In this document: piece by piece, positions 1-8,171 of the stretch
Numbering within the stretch: position 1 is the stretch's first letter
Layout of the letters: every line of letters begins with the position of its first letter
Assembly (NCBI RefSeq): GCF_036388275.1
Contig: NZ_DASVSF010000011.1
Coordinates: 62,001-126,000, forward strand
Source: Longimicrobium sp.
GTDB lineage: Bacteria; Gemmatimonadota; Gemmatimonadetes; Longimicrobiales; Longimicrobiaceae
DNA length: 64,000 bases
Direction of reading: 5' to 3'
Notes under the pieces: generated by a model
Told to the model about the DNA's origin: nothing
The model's input: only the letters and a program-made list of their open reading frames with translations
Database searches by the model: none
Program-made: the position numbers and the translations under genes

Positions 1-277
1 CCGTACCGAGCAGCGACAATTCGCTCGTACTCGATCCGGTACTCGGCGAGTTCAGTTCCTCCCCGGCAAGATCGCTGGCGAGGTAGAACGGTTCCTCGTG
101 GAAGATCAGGTCAGCGTCGTATCCTGCCGGAGGCAACTGCTCCAGCGGCGGGTTCTCGATGCTCTCGCGGTATCCCGCAACCCTGAGCACGGCCTCATCC
201 CGCTCAAAATCATGGAATGCCTGCAAGCAGTCCGTAACGATCGCCCAAAACGCGTGCTTCAGGGGCTCTGTTTGCAT
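1..277 (-). CDS. Partial uncharacterised protein, C-terminus outside the window
   Basis: On the minus strand an ATG at 277 opens a frame that stays open to the window edge (92 codons seen). The translation has normal protein composition, with blocks such as FHDFERDEAVLRVAGY and YDADLIFHEEPFYLASDL, rich in acidic and aromatic residues. I recognise no family. Near position 45 the reading turns into Ser/Thr-rich text (STGSSTSELS), while the neighbouring minus frame reads AEYRIEYERIVAARY, which looks more like real protein. A one-base frameshift near there is therefore possible. A hairpin lies between this gene and the carboxylase gene upstream of it. Confidence 0.6.
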   Translation of the reverse strand, partial: MQTEPLKHAFWAIVTDCLQAFHDFERDEAVLRVAGYRESIENPPLEQLPPAGYDADLIFHEEPFYLASDLAGEELNSPSTGSSTSELSLLGT

Positions 278-294
278 CCGGTTACGTAGAACGA

Positions 295-329
295 GACGGC
301 GGCGTCCCCTGTGTGGGAGCGCCGCCGTC
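295..329 (-). terminator. Hairpin terminator after the carboxylase gene
   Basis: A perfect 10-bp inverted repeat (GACGGCGGCG at 295-304, CGCCGCCGTC at 320-329) encloses a 15-nt loop that can extend pairing. On the minus strand the stem is followed by TCGTTCT, a weak T-rich stretch. It lies between the end of the carboxyltransferase gene (412) and the start of the partial gene (277), so it would end the former's transcript. Confidence 0.5.
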
Positions 330-411
330 GTGCATGCTCAGCCGTCCACAGCGTGCGAGTACAAGCTACCGCGCGCCGCTCCCACCGTCAAGGTTTACAG
401 TGTAGCCATCG

Positions 412-1962
412 TCAGAGCGGGATGTTCGCGTGCTTCTTGGGCGGGTTGCTGTCGCGCTTGTTCTGCAGCATGTCGAGCGCGCTGATCACCCGCGCTCGCG
501 TTTCGCGCGGATCGATCACGTCGTCCACGTAGCCGCGGGCGGCGGCGGCGAACGGGTTGGCGAAGCGCTCGGCGTAGTCCGCCTGCTTGGCCTCGGCCGC
601 CTGCGCCGGGTCGTCGGCCGAGGCGATCTCGCGGCGGTACAGGATCTCCACCGCGCCCTTGGCCCCCATCACCGCGATCTCGGCCGTGGGCCAGGCGTAG
701 TTGATGTCGCCGCGGATGTGCTTGCTGCTCATCACGTCGTACGCCCCGCCGTACGCCTTGCGCGTGATGATGGTGACCTTGGGAACCGTGGCCTCGCAGA
801 ACGCGAACAGCAGCTTGGCCCCGTGCCGGATGATGCCGCCGTGCTCCTGCGTGACGCCAGGCAGGAACCCGGGCACGTCCTCAAAAGTCAGCAGGGGGAT
901 GTTGAAGCAGTCGCAGAAGCGGACGAAGCGCGCCGCCTTCACCGACGCGTCGATGTCCAGCACTCCGGCCAGCACCGCGGGCTGATTAGCCACGATGCCC
1001 ACCGAGTGGCCGCCCACGTGCGCGAAGCCCACCAGGATGTTGCCCGCGTAGTCGGCGTGCACCTCGTAGAACTCGCCGTCGTCCACCACGCGGCGGATGA
1101 CGTCGTGCATGTCGTACGGCTTGTTGGGATGGTCGGGAACGATGTCCAGCAGCTCCTCGTCGGCCCGGTCGAACGGGTCGTCCGTGGCCCGCCGCGGCGC
1201 GTCCTCGGCGTTGTTGCGCGGGATGAACTCGAAAAGGTGGCGAATCTTGTGGAGGCATTCCACTTCGCTCTTCACGGCGAAGTGCGCCACGCCCGACTTG
1301 GCCGCGTGCGTGGCCGCGCCACCCAGCTCCTCCATCGTCACGTCTTCGTGCGTCACCGTCTTCACCACGTTGGGCCCGGTGACGAACATGTAGCTGGAGC
1401 CCTGCACCATGTAGATGAAGTCGGTGATCGCCGGGCTGTACACCGCGCCGCCGGCGCAGGGGCCCAGGATGGCCGAAATCTGCGGGATGACGCCCGACGC
1501 CAGGGTGTTGCGCAGGAAGATGTCGGCGTAGCCGCCCAGCGACACGACGCCTTCCTGGATTCGCGCGCCGCCGGAGTCGTTCAAGCCGATGACCGGCGCG
1601 CCATTCTTGAGCGCCAGGTCCATGATCTTGACGATCTTTTCCGCGTGGGCCTCGCTCAGCGAGCCGCCGAAGATCGTGAAGTCCTGCGAGAACACGTAGA
1701 CCAGGCGGCCGTGCACCGTGCCGTAGCCGGTGACCACGCCGTCGCCCAGGTAGCGCTCGTTCTCCAGCCCGAAGCCGGTGGCGCGGTGCACCACGAAGCG
1801 GTCCAGCTCCACGAAGCTGCCCTCGTCCAGCAGCACGTCCAGCCGCTCGCGCGCGGTGAGCTTGCCGCGCTCGTGCTGCGCCTTGATCCGCTTTTCCCCG
1901 CCGCCCAGCTCCGCCTGCCTGCGCAGCTCATCGAGGTGCTCCAGCTTTTCCCGCATCGACAT
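412..1962 (-). CDS. pccB: Acyl-CoA (propionyl-CoA) carboxylase, carboxyltransferase beta subunit
   Basis: 516 residues, the usual length of the biotin-dependent propionyl/acyl-CoA carboxylase beta chain, which moves the carboxyl group from carboxybiotin to the acyl-CoA in the cytosol. Family motifs in order: GLNDSGGARIQEG and GPCAGGAVYSPAITDF (first crotonase-fold half, about residues 120-180), EDVPGFLPGVTQEHGGIIRHG and RKAYGGAYDVMSSKH (second half, about 360-420), and the typical tail NPPKKHANIPL. The biotin carboxylase/carrier alpha subunit is not in the window. A biotin importer (BioY) lies far away at 63 kb. Methylmalonyl-CoA decarboxylase alpha or a methylcrotonyl-type carboxylase are homologous alternatives; the sequence alone does not fix the acyl substrate. 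Confidence 0.92.
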   Translation of the reverse strand: MSMREKLEHLDELRRQAELGGGEKRIKAQHERGKLTARERLDVLLDEGSFVELDRFVVHRATGFGLENERYLGDGVVTGYGTVHGRLVYVFSQDFTIFGGSLSEAHAEKIVKIMDLALKNGAPVIGLNDSGGARIQEGVVSLGGYADIFLRNTLASGVIPQISAILGPCAGGAVYSPAITDFIYMVQGSSYMFVTGPNVVKTVTHEDVTMEELGGAATHAAKSGVAHFAVKSEVECLHKIRHLFEFIPRNNAEDAPRRATDDPFDRADEELLDIVPDHPNKPYDMHDVIRRVVDDGEFYEVHADYAGNILVGFAHVGGHSVGIVANQPAVLAGVLDIDASVKAARFVRFCDCFNIPLLTFEDVPGFLPGVTQEHGGIIRHGAKLLFAFCEATVPKVTIITRKAYGGAYDVMSSKHIRGDINYAWPTAEIAVMGAKGAVEILYRREIASADDPAQAAEAKQADYAERFANPFAAAARGYVDDVIDPRETRARVISALDMLQNKRDSNPPKKHANIPL

Positions 1963-2060
1963 CGCGTGCCGCCCGTGCTCTCTCGTGGTAAGGATCCCGG
2001 AAAGGGCGGCAATCTACCACCTGCACGCGCCGCTCGCACGGGTGAGCGCAGAAACCAGGC

Positions 2061-2095
2061 GGGCGGGGCCGGCAGATCCCGGCCCCACCCGTTTT
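2061..2095 (-). terminator. GC-rich hairpin downstream of the broken protease gene
   Basis: GGGCGGGGCCGG (2061-2072) pairs with CCGGCCCCACCC (2079-2090) with one mismatch around a 6-nt loop. It sits between the protease stop (2223) and the carboxylase start (1962), both on the minus strand. The T run (TTTT, 2092-2095) is on the plus-strand side; on the minus side only GGTTTC follows, so its efficiency is uncertain. Confidence 0.4.
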
Positions 2096-2222
2096 GTCCG
2101 CGTCGGTCGACGATGGGCTCTCAACGATTGCCGGAGCGAGCCTGGTTAGGCCGTGGCGCCCACGTTCCGCCCGCCATCTCACCTCCGGCGCTCGCAAGCC
2201 GCCGGTACACTCGCCGGGCTGA

Positions 2223-3538
2223 TCAGCCCCAGCCGGAGTTGCACTGGACCGCTTCCCACTTGGTCGTCCCCGAGCCGCCGCTGTCCAGCACGGTGACGTA
2301 CACATCGACCCAGGCGCCGCCGCCCCAGGGGGAGTAGGGGCATTGCACCATGGCGTAATCCCCCCATCCAGACCCGTTGATCCAGGTGAACTCGTACCCG
2401 CTGCCCGTTCCGCCTCCCGGATACGCGTAGCAATCCATGTAGCCCCAGAAGCCCGAGGGGTAGCAGTCGATGTCAGCGCTGACTGGCGTGGACGGCGGCG
2501 GGGGCCACGACTGCGGCGAGTACCCCGTCAGGGTCGAATTCACCAGGCGGTTGTTGGGCGCGCCCAAACCGGCGCCCGTCAGCCCGCTGGTGGACGCGGA
2601 GTTCACGATCGTCGCCACCACTGTGGCGGGCGCGGCGGTGGGATTGGTCTCCAGGTACAGCGCGGCCACGCCCGCCACGTGCGGCGACGCCATGGAGGTA
2701 CCGTTGAGGGTGTTCGTCGCCGTGCTGCCGGTGTGCCAGGCCGAAAGGATGTTCGACCCCGGTGCGTACAGGTCTACGCAACGTCCGTAGTTGGAAAACC
2801 ACGACCGCTCGTCCAACTGCGTGGAGGCGGCGACCGTCAGCGCCGCGGCAACGCGCGCGGGCGAGTAGTAGCAGGCATCTCCCCAATCGTTCGCCGCCGC
2901 GACGGCATACGTCACCCCCGCGTTGATGGAGTTGTCCATGGCGGCGTCGAGCGCGGTGTTGCCGCCCCCGCCCAGCGACATGTTGGCCACTGCCGGCTTC
3001 ACGTGGTTCGCCGTCACCCAGTCCACCCCCGCGATGACGCCGCTCCACGTGCCGGAGCCGTTGCAGTCCAGCACGCGCACGGAGACTACGCTGGCGCTCT
3101 TGGCCACGCCGTAGGTGCTTCCGGCCGCGGTGCCGGCGACGTGCGTGCCGTGTCCGTGGCAGTCCGCCGCGCTGCCCCCGAACGCATCGTACCCGCCCGA
3201 CGCACGGCCGCCGAAGTCCACGTGGTCGAAGCGGATCCCGGTGTCCAGCACGTAGATGCGCACGCCGGAACCGCGAAGCCGCGGAGGGCGCTCGTGTAGG
3301 TGTAGTGCAGCGCACCACCGTGAGCGGCCACCAGCTGCCGGGCCAGCTCCGGCGCGTCGGGCGTCCCGTCGCGGAACACGACGATGTAGCGGTCGCGGAT
3401 ACCCTGGCCGGGAGCCGCCGCCAGCAGTGGCGCAGCGGCTCCGCTGTTCGCCTGCGGAGTGGTGGGCGCATCGCTGCACCCGGCGGCCAGCACGCCCGCC
3501 AGGAGCACGGCGGGGAGAGAATGGATCGGGGGCCTCAT
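2223..3538 (-). pseudogene. Secreted subtilisin-like (S8) protease, frame-disrupted
   Basis: The gene reads in two frames. The N-terminal part (ATG at 3538, good AAGGAAGG ribosome site) has a lipoprotein-like signal (VLAAGCSD) and the first half of an inhibitor I9 propeptide (RYIVVFRDGTPD, then ALRGFA). It then leaves frame at about 3270. The rest, in the next frame, holds a full S8 catalytic core: Asp in YVLDTGIRFDH, His in CHGHGTHVAGT, Asn in AAANDWGD, Ser in NGTSMASPHVAGVAALYL, followed by a Cys/Trp-rich tail of about 90 residues. Between ALRGFA and GSGVRIYVLDTG about 50 residues expected in this family (end of I9, start of S8) are missing, so a small out-of-frame deletion is likely. An assembly error at a repeat is the alternative. 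Confidence 0.75.
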
Positions 3539-3586
3539 GCCTGCCTTCCTTGTGTGTGATGGAAGAGAGAAGAGACGGTATCTTTA

Positions 3587-3615
3587 TCTTTAGTGTCTGA
3601 TATTAAATTTCGCAA
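3587..3615 (-). promoter_or_regulatory. Candidate promoter of the protease gene
   Basis: On the minus strand TTGCGA (3615-3610) and TAAAGA (3592-3587) are separated by 17 nt in a clearly AT-rich stretch about 50-75 bases upstream of the ATG at 3538. The matches to the -35 (4/6) and -10 (3/6) boxes are modest; AT-richness and position are the main support. Confidence 0.35.
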
Positions 3616-3825
3616 GAGGGTTCAATGTGCGTTTCTGGGTGGGGAGAGGAGGTGCCGCGGAGCCCGGGAATGCGGCGACGCTGCTTCGAAATACCGGAAC
3701 GGCGTGACAGATGGTGCACGGACAGAGGCATGGACCTGAATGCCGTTTCCTCGCTCGGCACGCTGCAAACGCGACGATGCAAGGGCTCAATGTGCTCTTT
3801 GGGGCCGGGATGGGCGCACACGAGA

Positions 3826-3857
3826 GAGGCGCAGCCCGTGATCCGGCTGCGCCCCTC
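3826..3857 (-). terminator. Hairpin terminator after the small lipoprotein gene
   Basis: GAGGCGCAGCC (3826-3836) pairs with GGCTGCGCCCCTC (3845-3857), with one extra C, around an 8-nt loop. It lies about 50 bases past the stop codon of the minus-strand gene ending at 3908. There is no clear T run. Confidence 0.45.
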
Positions 3858-3907
3858 CGACACCCCGGTTGAAATCGATGTCGTCCCGCCCGTTCGATCG
3901 CGGCGAA

Positions 3908-4501
3908 TCAGCGGCGCGACTGGGCCAGGTCCGAGGCGGCGGGCTGGCACCACGGCCAGGGAGGGGTCGTCCGCGCGCGGGCGGCGGATGCGGTCCATCC
4001 GCGCATGCCGCCGTCTGTGCGCAGGCCCAGCGCGCGCGTCAGCCGCGCGGCCTTGCCACCCTCCCGTTCCAGCACGATCGTACGGGGGGCCGACGAGAGC
4101 GCACAGACGGACTGGCGCTGCTCGGGGGTCAGCACCTGCCGAACCGCTTCGGCGGCGCGACGGTTGTTCTCGGCGATGGCCGACAGCGCGGGCTTGGCCC
4201 CGGGGCGCAGCGCCAGCGCGAACGCCGGGGGGCGGTTTCCCCTGGCGACGCCCGCGCGCCGGTGCAGCTTGTCGTTCATCACGTCCCAGTCGCGGGCGAT
4301 GGAATCCAGCGCAGCCACCTGCGCGGCCGAAAGCGACAGGCGCTCGCGCTCGCTCAACAGCGCCAGCACGGGCGGCACGTCGGCACGCGCGGGCGCGGCG
4401 CGGGGCGCGGGCTCGGGGGCGGGCGCCACCGCGGGAGCGGACGGCGCGCAGGCCGCGGCGGAGGCAGCGAGCAGAATCATCGACAACACAAGCGATTTCA
4501 C
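3908..4501 (-). CDS. Secreted/lipoprotein with LTXXQ-like motif (Spy/CpxP-like)
   Basis: 197 residues from a GTG at 4501, chosen because AGGAGGAG lies 4-5 bases upstream and a signal peptide follows immediately (KSLVLSMILLAASAAAC). After the cysteine comes a Pro/Ala linker, then a helical, charged domain with LSAAQVAALDSIARDW and LTPEQRQSVCAL. These resemble the LTXXQ repeats of periplasmic Spy/CpxP-type proteins, where they lie on long helices that bind unfolded clients or metals. The similarity is only motif level. The C-terminal 40 residues (Arg/Trp rich) match nothing I know. The gene stands alone and is divergent from the gene starting at 4680. Confidence 0.6.
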   Translation of the reverse strand: MKSLVLSMILLAASAAACAPSAPAVAPAPEPAPRAAPARADVPPVLALLSERERLSLSAAQVAALDSIARDWDVMNDKLHRRAGVARGNRPPAFALALRPGAKPALSAIAENNRRAAEAVRQVLTPEQRQSVCALSSAPRTIVLEREGGKAARLTRALGLRTDGGMRGWTASAARARTTPPWPWCQPAASDLAQSRR

Positions 4502-4679
4502 GGGCTCCTCCTGTAGTCGAAGGGGTTCGGTGGACGTCGGCCGGGCTCCCCCGGCCCGCCGCGCGCGACTGCATCCGGCGGACCAGCAGTGTCGGCCAAT
4601 TCGGCAGACTGGACGGGCACAGTTCTGCCGTGCCGGGTCCGGCGGCACGTCAACATCTACCTCCTCGCTCGTTACACCG

Positions 4680-5750
4680 ATGCCGCGATTCCACGGCGTT
4701 CTGCTGCTCGCCCTGGCCCTGGCGGGGGCGCCGGCCTCGTCAGCCGCCCAGGCCGTCGCAGGCACCGTCGTGGACCGCTGGACGGGCGCGGCCGTCCCCG
4801 GGGCCGTCGTGGTGCTGCTGGACACGGCTGGCGGGCGCCACGACGCCACGGTCAGCGACGCGCAGGGGCGGTACACGGTTCGCGCATCGTCGGCGGGCGC
4901 GTTCCGGGTGCGGGCGGAGCGGGTGGGATACTCCACCGCGTCGTCGCCCGTGCTCGCGCTGAGCGCGGGGGAGCAGGCGACGCAGCCGCTCTCCATCGTG
5001 CCGTCGGTCGTCACACTGGACGCGGTCGTGGCGCGCGGCGTCCGTCGCCGGTGCACGGTGCGCCCGTCGAACGGAGTCCAGGCAGCCATCGTGTGGGACG
5101 AGGCGCGCAAGGCGCTGGAGGCCGCCGAGGTCGCGGCGCGGCGGCAGGCGTACCAATACCGCCTGCGCCGGTTCCGCCGCGTATTCAGCGCTCGGCGGCT
5201 CACGGTGCAGGACTCCTCGTCGGCCGTGGGAACGGACTTCAGCGGGCAGTCCTTCCGCTCGCCGCCGCAGGATCGTCTCGTTGCGTACGGCTACGTGGAG
5301 CCGGAGGGTGACTCCCTCGCCTTCCACGCGCCCGACGCGCCGACCCTGCTTTCGGATGCGTTTCTGGACCATCACTGCTTCAGCTTTCGCGAGGGCCGGC
5401 GAGAGAACGCGGGCCTGGTGGGGCTGGACTTCGCCCCCCTGCGAACCCGCCGCCTCCCGGAAGTGCGCGGGACGCTCTGGCTCGATGGGAAGACGGGGCA
5501 CCTGCGCTTCGTGGAGTACACCTATGTCAACCTGCCGTACGAACGCACGGGGGCCCCGCTGGGCGGGCGCATCGAGTTCGCCCAGGTGGCCGGCGGGGGG
5601 TGGATCGTGAGCCGCTGGACGATGCGCATGCCTGGGATGGTGGTCCGGCCTCGTGGCCTGAAGCCGGTGGTGATCGGTCTGGTGGAAACGGGCGGCGAGG
5701 TGGTGGACGTCCGCACGGCCACCGGCGAACCGGTCAGCATCCAACCGTAG
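4680..5750 (+). CDS. Secreted protein with carboxypeptidase-like regulatory domain
   Basis: 356 residues. ATG at 4680 is followed by a clear signal peptide (LLLALALAGAPASSAAQA). Residues about 24-105 form a carboxypeptidase-regulatory-like beta-sandwich (VAGTVVDRWTGAAVPGAVVVLL, then DAQGRYTV and ERVGYSTA), the fold also found at the N-terminus of TonB-dependent receptors. The remainder contains DHHCFSFREG, VGLDFAPLR and GTLWLDGKTGHLRFVEYTY. The last resembles the segment seen in TonB-linked outer-membrane or surface proteins of Bacteroidota and Gemmatimonadota that lack the barrel. It probably lies in the periplasm or on the cell surface. Function unknown. Confidence 0.75.
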   Translation: MPRFHGVLLLALALAGAPASSAAQAVAGTVVDRWTGAAVPGAVVVLLDTAGGRHDATVSDAQGRYTVRASSAGAFRVRAERVGYSTASSPVLALSAGEQATQPLSIVPSVVTLDAVVARGVRRRCTVRPSNGVQAAIVWDEARKALEAAEVAARRQAYQYRLRRFRRVFSARRLTVQDSSSAVGTDFSGQSFRSPPQDRLVAYGYVEPEGDSLAFHAPDAPTLLSDAFLDHHCFSFREGRRENAGLVGLDFAPLRTRRLPEVRGTLWLDGKTGHLRFVEYTYVNLPYERTGAPLGGRIEFAQVAGGGWIVSRWTMRMPGMVVRPRGLKPVVIGLVETGGEVVDVRTATGEPVSIQP

Positions 5751-5847
5751 CAGACTTGATCGCGGCCATGCTTGCAGCGACGGCCGGGGCGGATGATCTT
5801 CCGCTCCGGCCGCCGTTCGCCCGTTTCCGCCCTGCCCCATCTCGCAG

Positions 5848-7041
5848 ATGATGCTTCTCGCGCTCCGCCTCGCCGTTCCGCTGCTCGCGGCCGTCGTCAC
5901 CGCCGCGGACGCCGTGGGCCAGTCCCCCGCCCCGCGGCCCCGGGCGCGCGACGCGGGCGTGGCCATCGGCATCCTGCCGCCGGGCCCGCTGAACGCCATC
6001 ACCGACGTGGCCGGCGTGCGCGTGGGCCAAGTGACGGTGGTGGAAGGCGACTCCGTCCGCACCGGCGTTACCGCCATCCTGCCGCACGGGGGCAACCTGT
6101 TCCGCGAGCGGGTGCCCGCCGCCATCCACGTAGGCAACGGTTTCGGCAAGCTGCTGGGCGTGACGCAGGTGCGCGAGTTGGGGGAGATGGAAACGCCCAT
6201 CCTGCTCACCTGCACCCTGTGCGTGTGGAACGCCGCGGACGCGATGGCGGGGTGGATGCTGCGGCAGCCGGGGATGGCGGAGGTGCGCTCCATCAACCCC
6301 GTCGTGGGCGAGACGAACGACGGGATGCTGAACGACATCCGCAGCCGTCCCGTCCACGCGGAGCACGTGGTCCGCGCGCTGGAGACGGCCTCGGACGGCC
6401 GGGTGCGCGAGGGGGCGGTAGGCGCGGGGACGGGAACGGTGGCGTTCGGGTGGAAGGGCGGCATCGGCACCAGCTCTCGCGCGCTGCCGTCGACCCTCGG
6501 TGGATACACCGTGGGCGTGCTGGTGCAGAGCAACTTCGGCGGCGTGCTGTCGATCAATGGCGCGCCGGTGGGACGCGAGCTGGGGCGATACGCCTTTCAG
6601 CGAGAGCTGGGCGCCGACGCGCGGGGGCCGCAGGACCGCGGGGACGGAAGCATCATGATCGTGGTGGCGACGGACGCGCCGCTGAGCGCGCGCAGCCTGG
6701 AGCGGCTGGCGTCGCGCGCCATCGTGGGGCTGGGGCGGACCGGCGCGTCGATGACCAACGGCTCGGGCGACTACGGGATCGCGTTCTCCACCGCGGCCGA
6801 GGTGCGCCGGCAGTTCGGGGCGCGCGCGCCGGCACCGATGGCGGATCTGCCGAACGACGCGATGTCACCGCTCTTCCAGGCCGTCGCCGAAGCCACGGAA
6901 GAGGCCATCATCAACTCCCTCTTCGCCGCCGAGACCACGACCGGGAGCGGAGCCACCGTGGAGGCGCTGCCGCTGGACCGGGTGATGGAGATCCTGCGGC
7001 GGTACAACGCGCTGGGTTGGGATCGGAGGCTGGGGCACTGA
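5848..7041 (+). CDS. P1 family peptidase (DmpA/beta-peptidyl aminopeptidase type)
   Basis: 397 residues with an N-terminal signal peptide (LAVPLLAAVVTAADAVGQ), suggesting export. Family landmarks of DmpA-type Ntn hydrolases: NAITDVAGVRVGQVTV near residue 50, HVGNGFGKLLGVTQV near 95, SINPVVGETNDG near 150, GAGTGTVAFGWKGGIGTSSR near 195, and GDGSIMIVVATDAPLS near 267. In this family the precursor is cut before the Ser of the GSIM segment, and that Ser becomes the N-terminal nucleophile of the small chain. Substrates of relatives are N-terminal D-amino acids or beta-amino acids, so the exact specificity is open. It lies 97 bases after the preceding gene, possibly co-transcribed. Confidence 0.88.
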   Translation: MMLLALRLAVPLLAAVVTAADAVGQSPAPRPRARDAGVAIGILPPGPLNAITDVAGVRVGQVTVVEGDSVRTGVTAILPHGGNLFRERVPAAIHVGNGFGKLLGVTQVRELGEMETPILLTCTLCVWNAADAMAGWMLRQPGMAEVRSINPVVGETNDGMLNDIRSRPVHAEHVVRALETASDGRVREGAVGAGTGTVAFGWKGGIGTSSRALPSTLGGYTVGVLVQSNFGGVLSINGAPVGRELGRYAFQRELGADARGPQDRGDGSIMIVVATDAPLSARSLERLASRAIVGLGRTGASMTNGSGDYGIAFSTAAEVRRQFGARAPAPMADLPNDAMSPLFQAVAEATEEAIINSLFAAETTTGSGATVEALPLDRVMEILRRYNALGWDRRLGH

Positions 7042-7088
7042 GGGGGAGTGCGGGTTCCCCGCTGCGGGCGCATGCCTTGGATGGGCCT

Positions 7089-7185
7089 GGGGGGTTGGGT
7101 GCGTTTCAATTTGGGCCGGCGCATGCCTCGGCTGCCCTCTCCCCCGGCCCCTCTCCCGCAAGCGGGAGAGGGGAGAATTCGCTCG
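7089..7185 (-). repeat. About 100-bp dispersed repeat with GGGAGAGGGG hairpin, copy 1
   Basis: This stretch (GGGGTTGGGTGCGT, GCCGGCGCATGCCTCGGCTG, then CCCCTCTCCCGC/GCGGGAGAGGGG and GAATTCG) recurs almost identically in reverse orientation at 11533-11636. It contains a strong hairpin, CCCCTCTCCC-GCAA-GCGGGAGAGGGG type, at 7149-7174. The element could end transcription of the peptidase gene, but the same sequence elsewhere shows it is a dispersed element. Confidence 0.75.
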
Positions 7186-7255
7186 CGCTTCGACGGGTGC
7201 GGCGTGCACGGCGGACCGGGCGCGCCACACCGCCCCAGGAATTCACAAAAGCCGC

Positions 7256-7305
7256 CAGTCCACGAAGGTGGACTTCGTGTGGTTGTTGCAGCGAATTCAT
7301 TCGCC
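7256..7305 (-). repeat. Two-hairpin element, copy A
   Basis: Read on the minus strand: hairpin 1 GCGAATgaATTCGC (7304-7291), a 16-nt linker containing GCAAC and ACACGA, then hairpin 2 AGTCCAC-CTTC-GTGGACT (7274-7257). Compared with other copies, hairpin 2 carries A-T instead of G-C at the fifth stem pair after AGTC, changed on both sides. Confidence 0.85.
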
Positions 7306-7435
7306 CTCGCAGCCTCGGGCCTTGGAAATGTCCCGGAGCGCACGAGAGACTTGCGGACCCGTATCCATCCGTTTCAATATCGGGAAGTCTGCTCCTGCTG
7401 CCGCCCAGCCCCCCCACTCCCGCACCAGCCGCCCG

Positions 7436-8071
7436 ATGGACGCAAAGGACGCCTCCGAGCTGATCAGCGAACTCCGCGAAGACCGCGAGGAAGCCGAGCA
7501 CGACGAGAAGTTCCGCTCCCGCGCCGCGCTCGTCATCGCCTTCATGGCCATGCTGCTGGCCATCGGCAGCCTGGGGGGCGGGAACGTGGCAGAAGACATG
7601 ATCCACAGCAACATCAAGGCGAGCGACACCTGGGCCTTCTTTCAGGCCAAGAACGTCCGCCAGACGCAGTACAGGCTCACCGCCGATCAGCTCACCGCCC
7701 GCCTGGCAGACCCGTCCCTGGACGCCGCCGAACGGAGCGCGCTGGAATCGCAGGTGACGAAGTACAAGGAGACGATCGCGCGCTACGACGACGAGCCCGA
7801 TCCCGCGGCACCTCAGGACACGCTTCGCGGCGAGGGAAAGAAGCAGCTTTCCGCGCAGGCCCGCAGCTACGAGCGGCTGCGCGAGCGGGCGAGCGCGCAG
7901 GACGCCAACTTCGACTTCTCCGAGGTCGCGTTCCAGCTGGCGCTGGTGCTGGGATCGGTCGCCATCCTGGCCGTCTCGCGCCCCGTCCTGGGCATCGCCA
8001 TCGGCTTGGGCGTGCTGGGCACCCTCCTGATGATCAACGGCTTCATGCTGCTCTTTCCGCTGCCGCTCTAA
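7436..8071 (+). CDS. DUF4337 family membrane protein
   Basis: 211 residues from the ATG at 7436. An acidic/charged N-terminus (ELISELREDREEAEHDEKF) leads into a first membrane helix (ALVIAFMAMLLAIGSLG, about residues 32-50), then KASDTWAFFQAKNVRQTQY, a signature of DUF4337 proteins. A soluble helical region with many charges follows, then two closing membrane helices (FQLALVLGSVAILAVS and IAIGLGVLGTLLMINGFMLLF). The family is widespread and uncharacterised. It stands alone, with repeats upstream and its own short spacer downstream. Confidence 0.8.
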   Translation: MDAKDASELISELREDREEAEHDEKFRSRAALVIAFMAMLLAIGSLGGGNVAEDMIHSNIKASDTWAFFQAKNVRQTQYRLTADQLTARLADPSLDAAERSALESQVTKYKETIARYDDEPDPAAPQDTLRGEGKKQLSAQARSYERLRERASAQDANFDFSEVAFQLALVLGSVAILAVSRPVLGIAIGLGVLGTLLMINGFMLLFPLPL

Positions 8072-8171
8072 CCGCGTGCTAACTTCGGCACTCTCGCTCT
8101 TTCACGCATCTGCGTATATCATTCGGTTCCTGCCGGACCCCTCTCCTCGCGATTCAGACCCGGAGAAGCGC

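Larger units (their letters stand above)
7042..7435. other. Gene-free intergenic region made of repeats
   Basis: 394 bases without a credible gene. It contains one arm of a long dispersed inverted repeat (7089-7185) and a two-hairpin element (7256-7305). The plus-strand open frame that runs into the next gene from 7268 is only the repeat read through, and its composition (Arg/Ser/Cys) is not protein-like. Confidence 0.7.

Noticed and set aside
430..2337. 635-codon plus-strand open frame opposite the carboxylase gene
   Set aside because: Mirror of a GC-rich gene; composition dominated by Arg, His, Val and Ala, no motif, while the minus strand gives an unmistakable carboxyltransferase.
3590..3790. 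Small minus-strand gene between the protease and the lipoprotein genes
   Set aside because: 66 codons rich in Cys/Pro/Arg, no ribosome site, overlaps the promoter region of the protease gene.
7089..7185. Insertion-sequence end
   Set aside because: The inverted copies enclose four ordinary genes, with no transposase and no target-site duplication visible.
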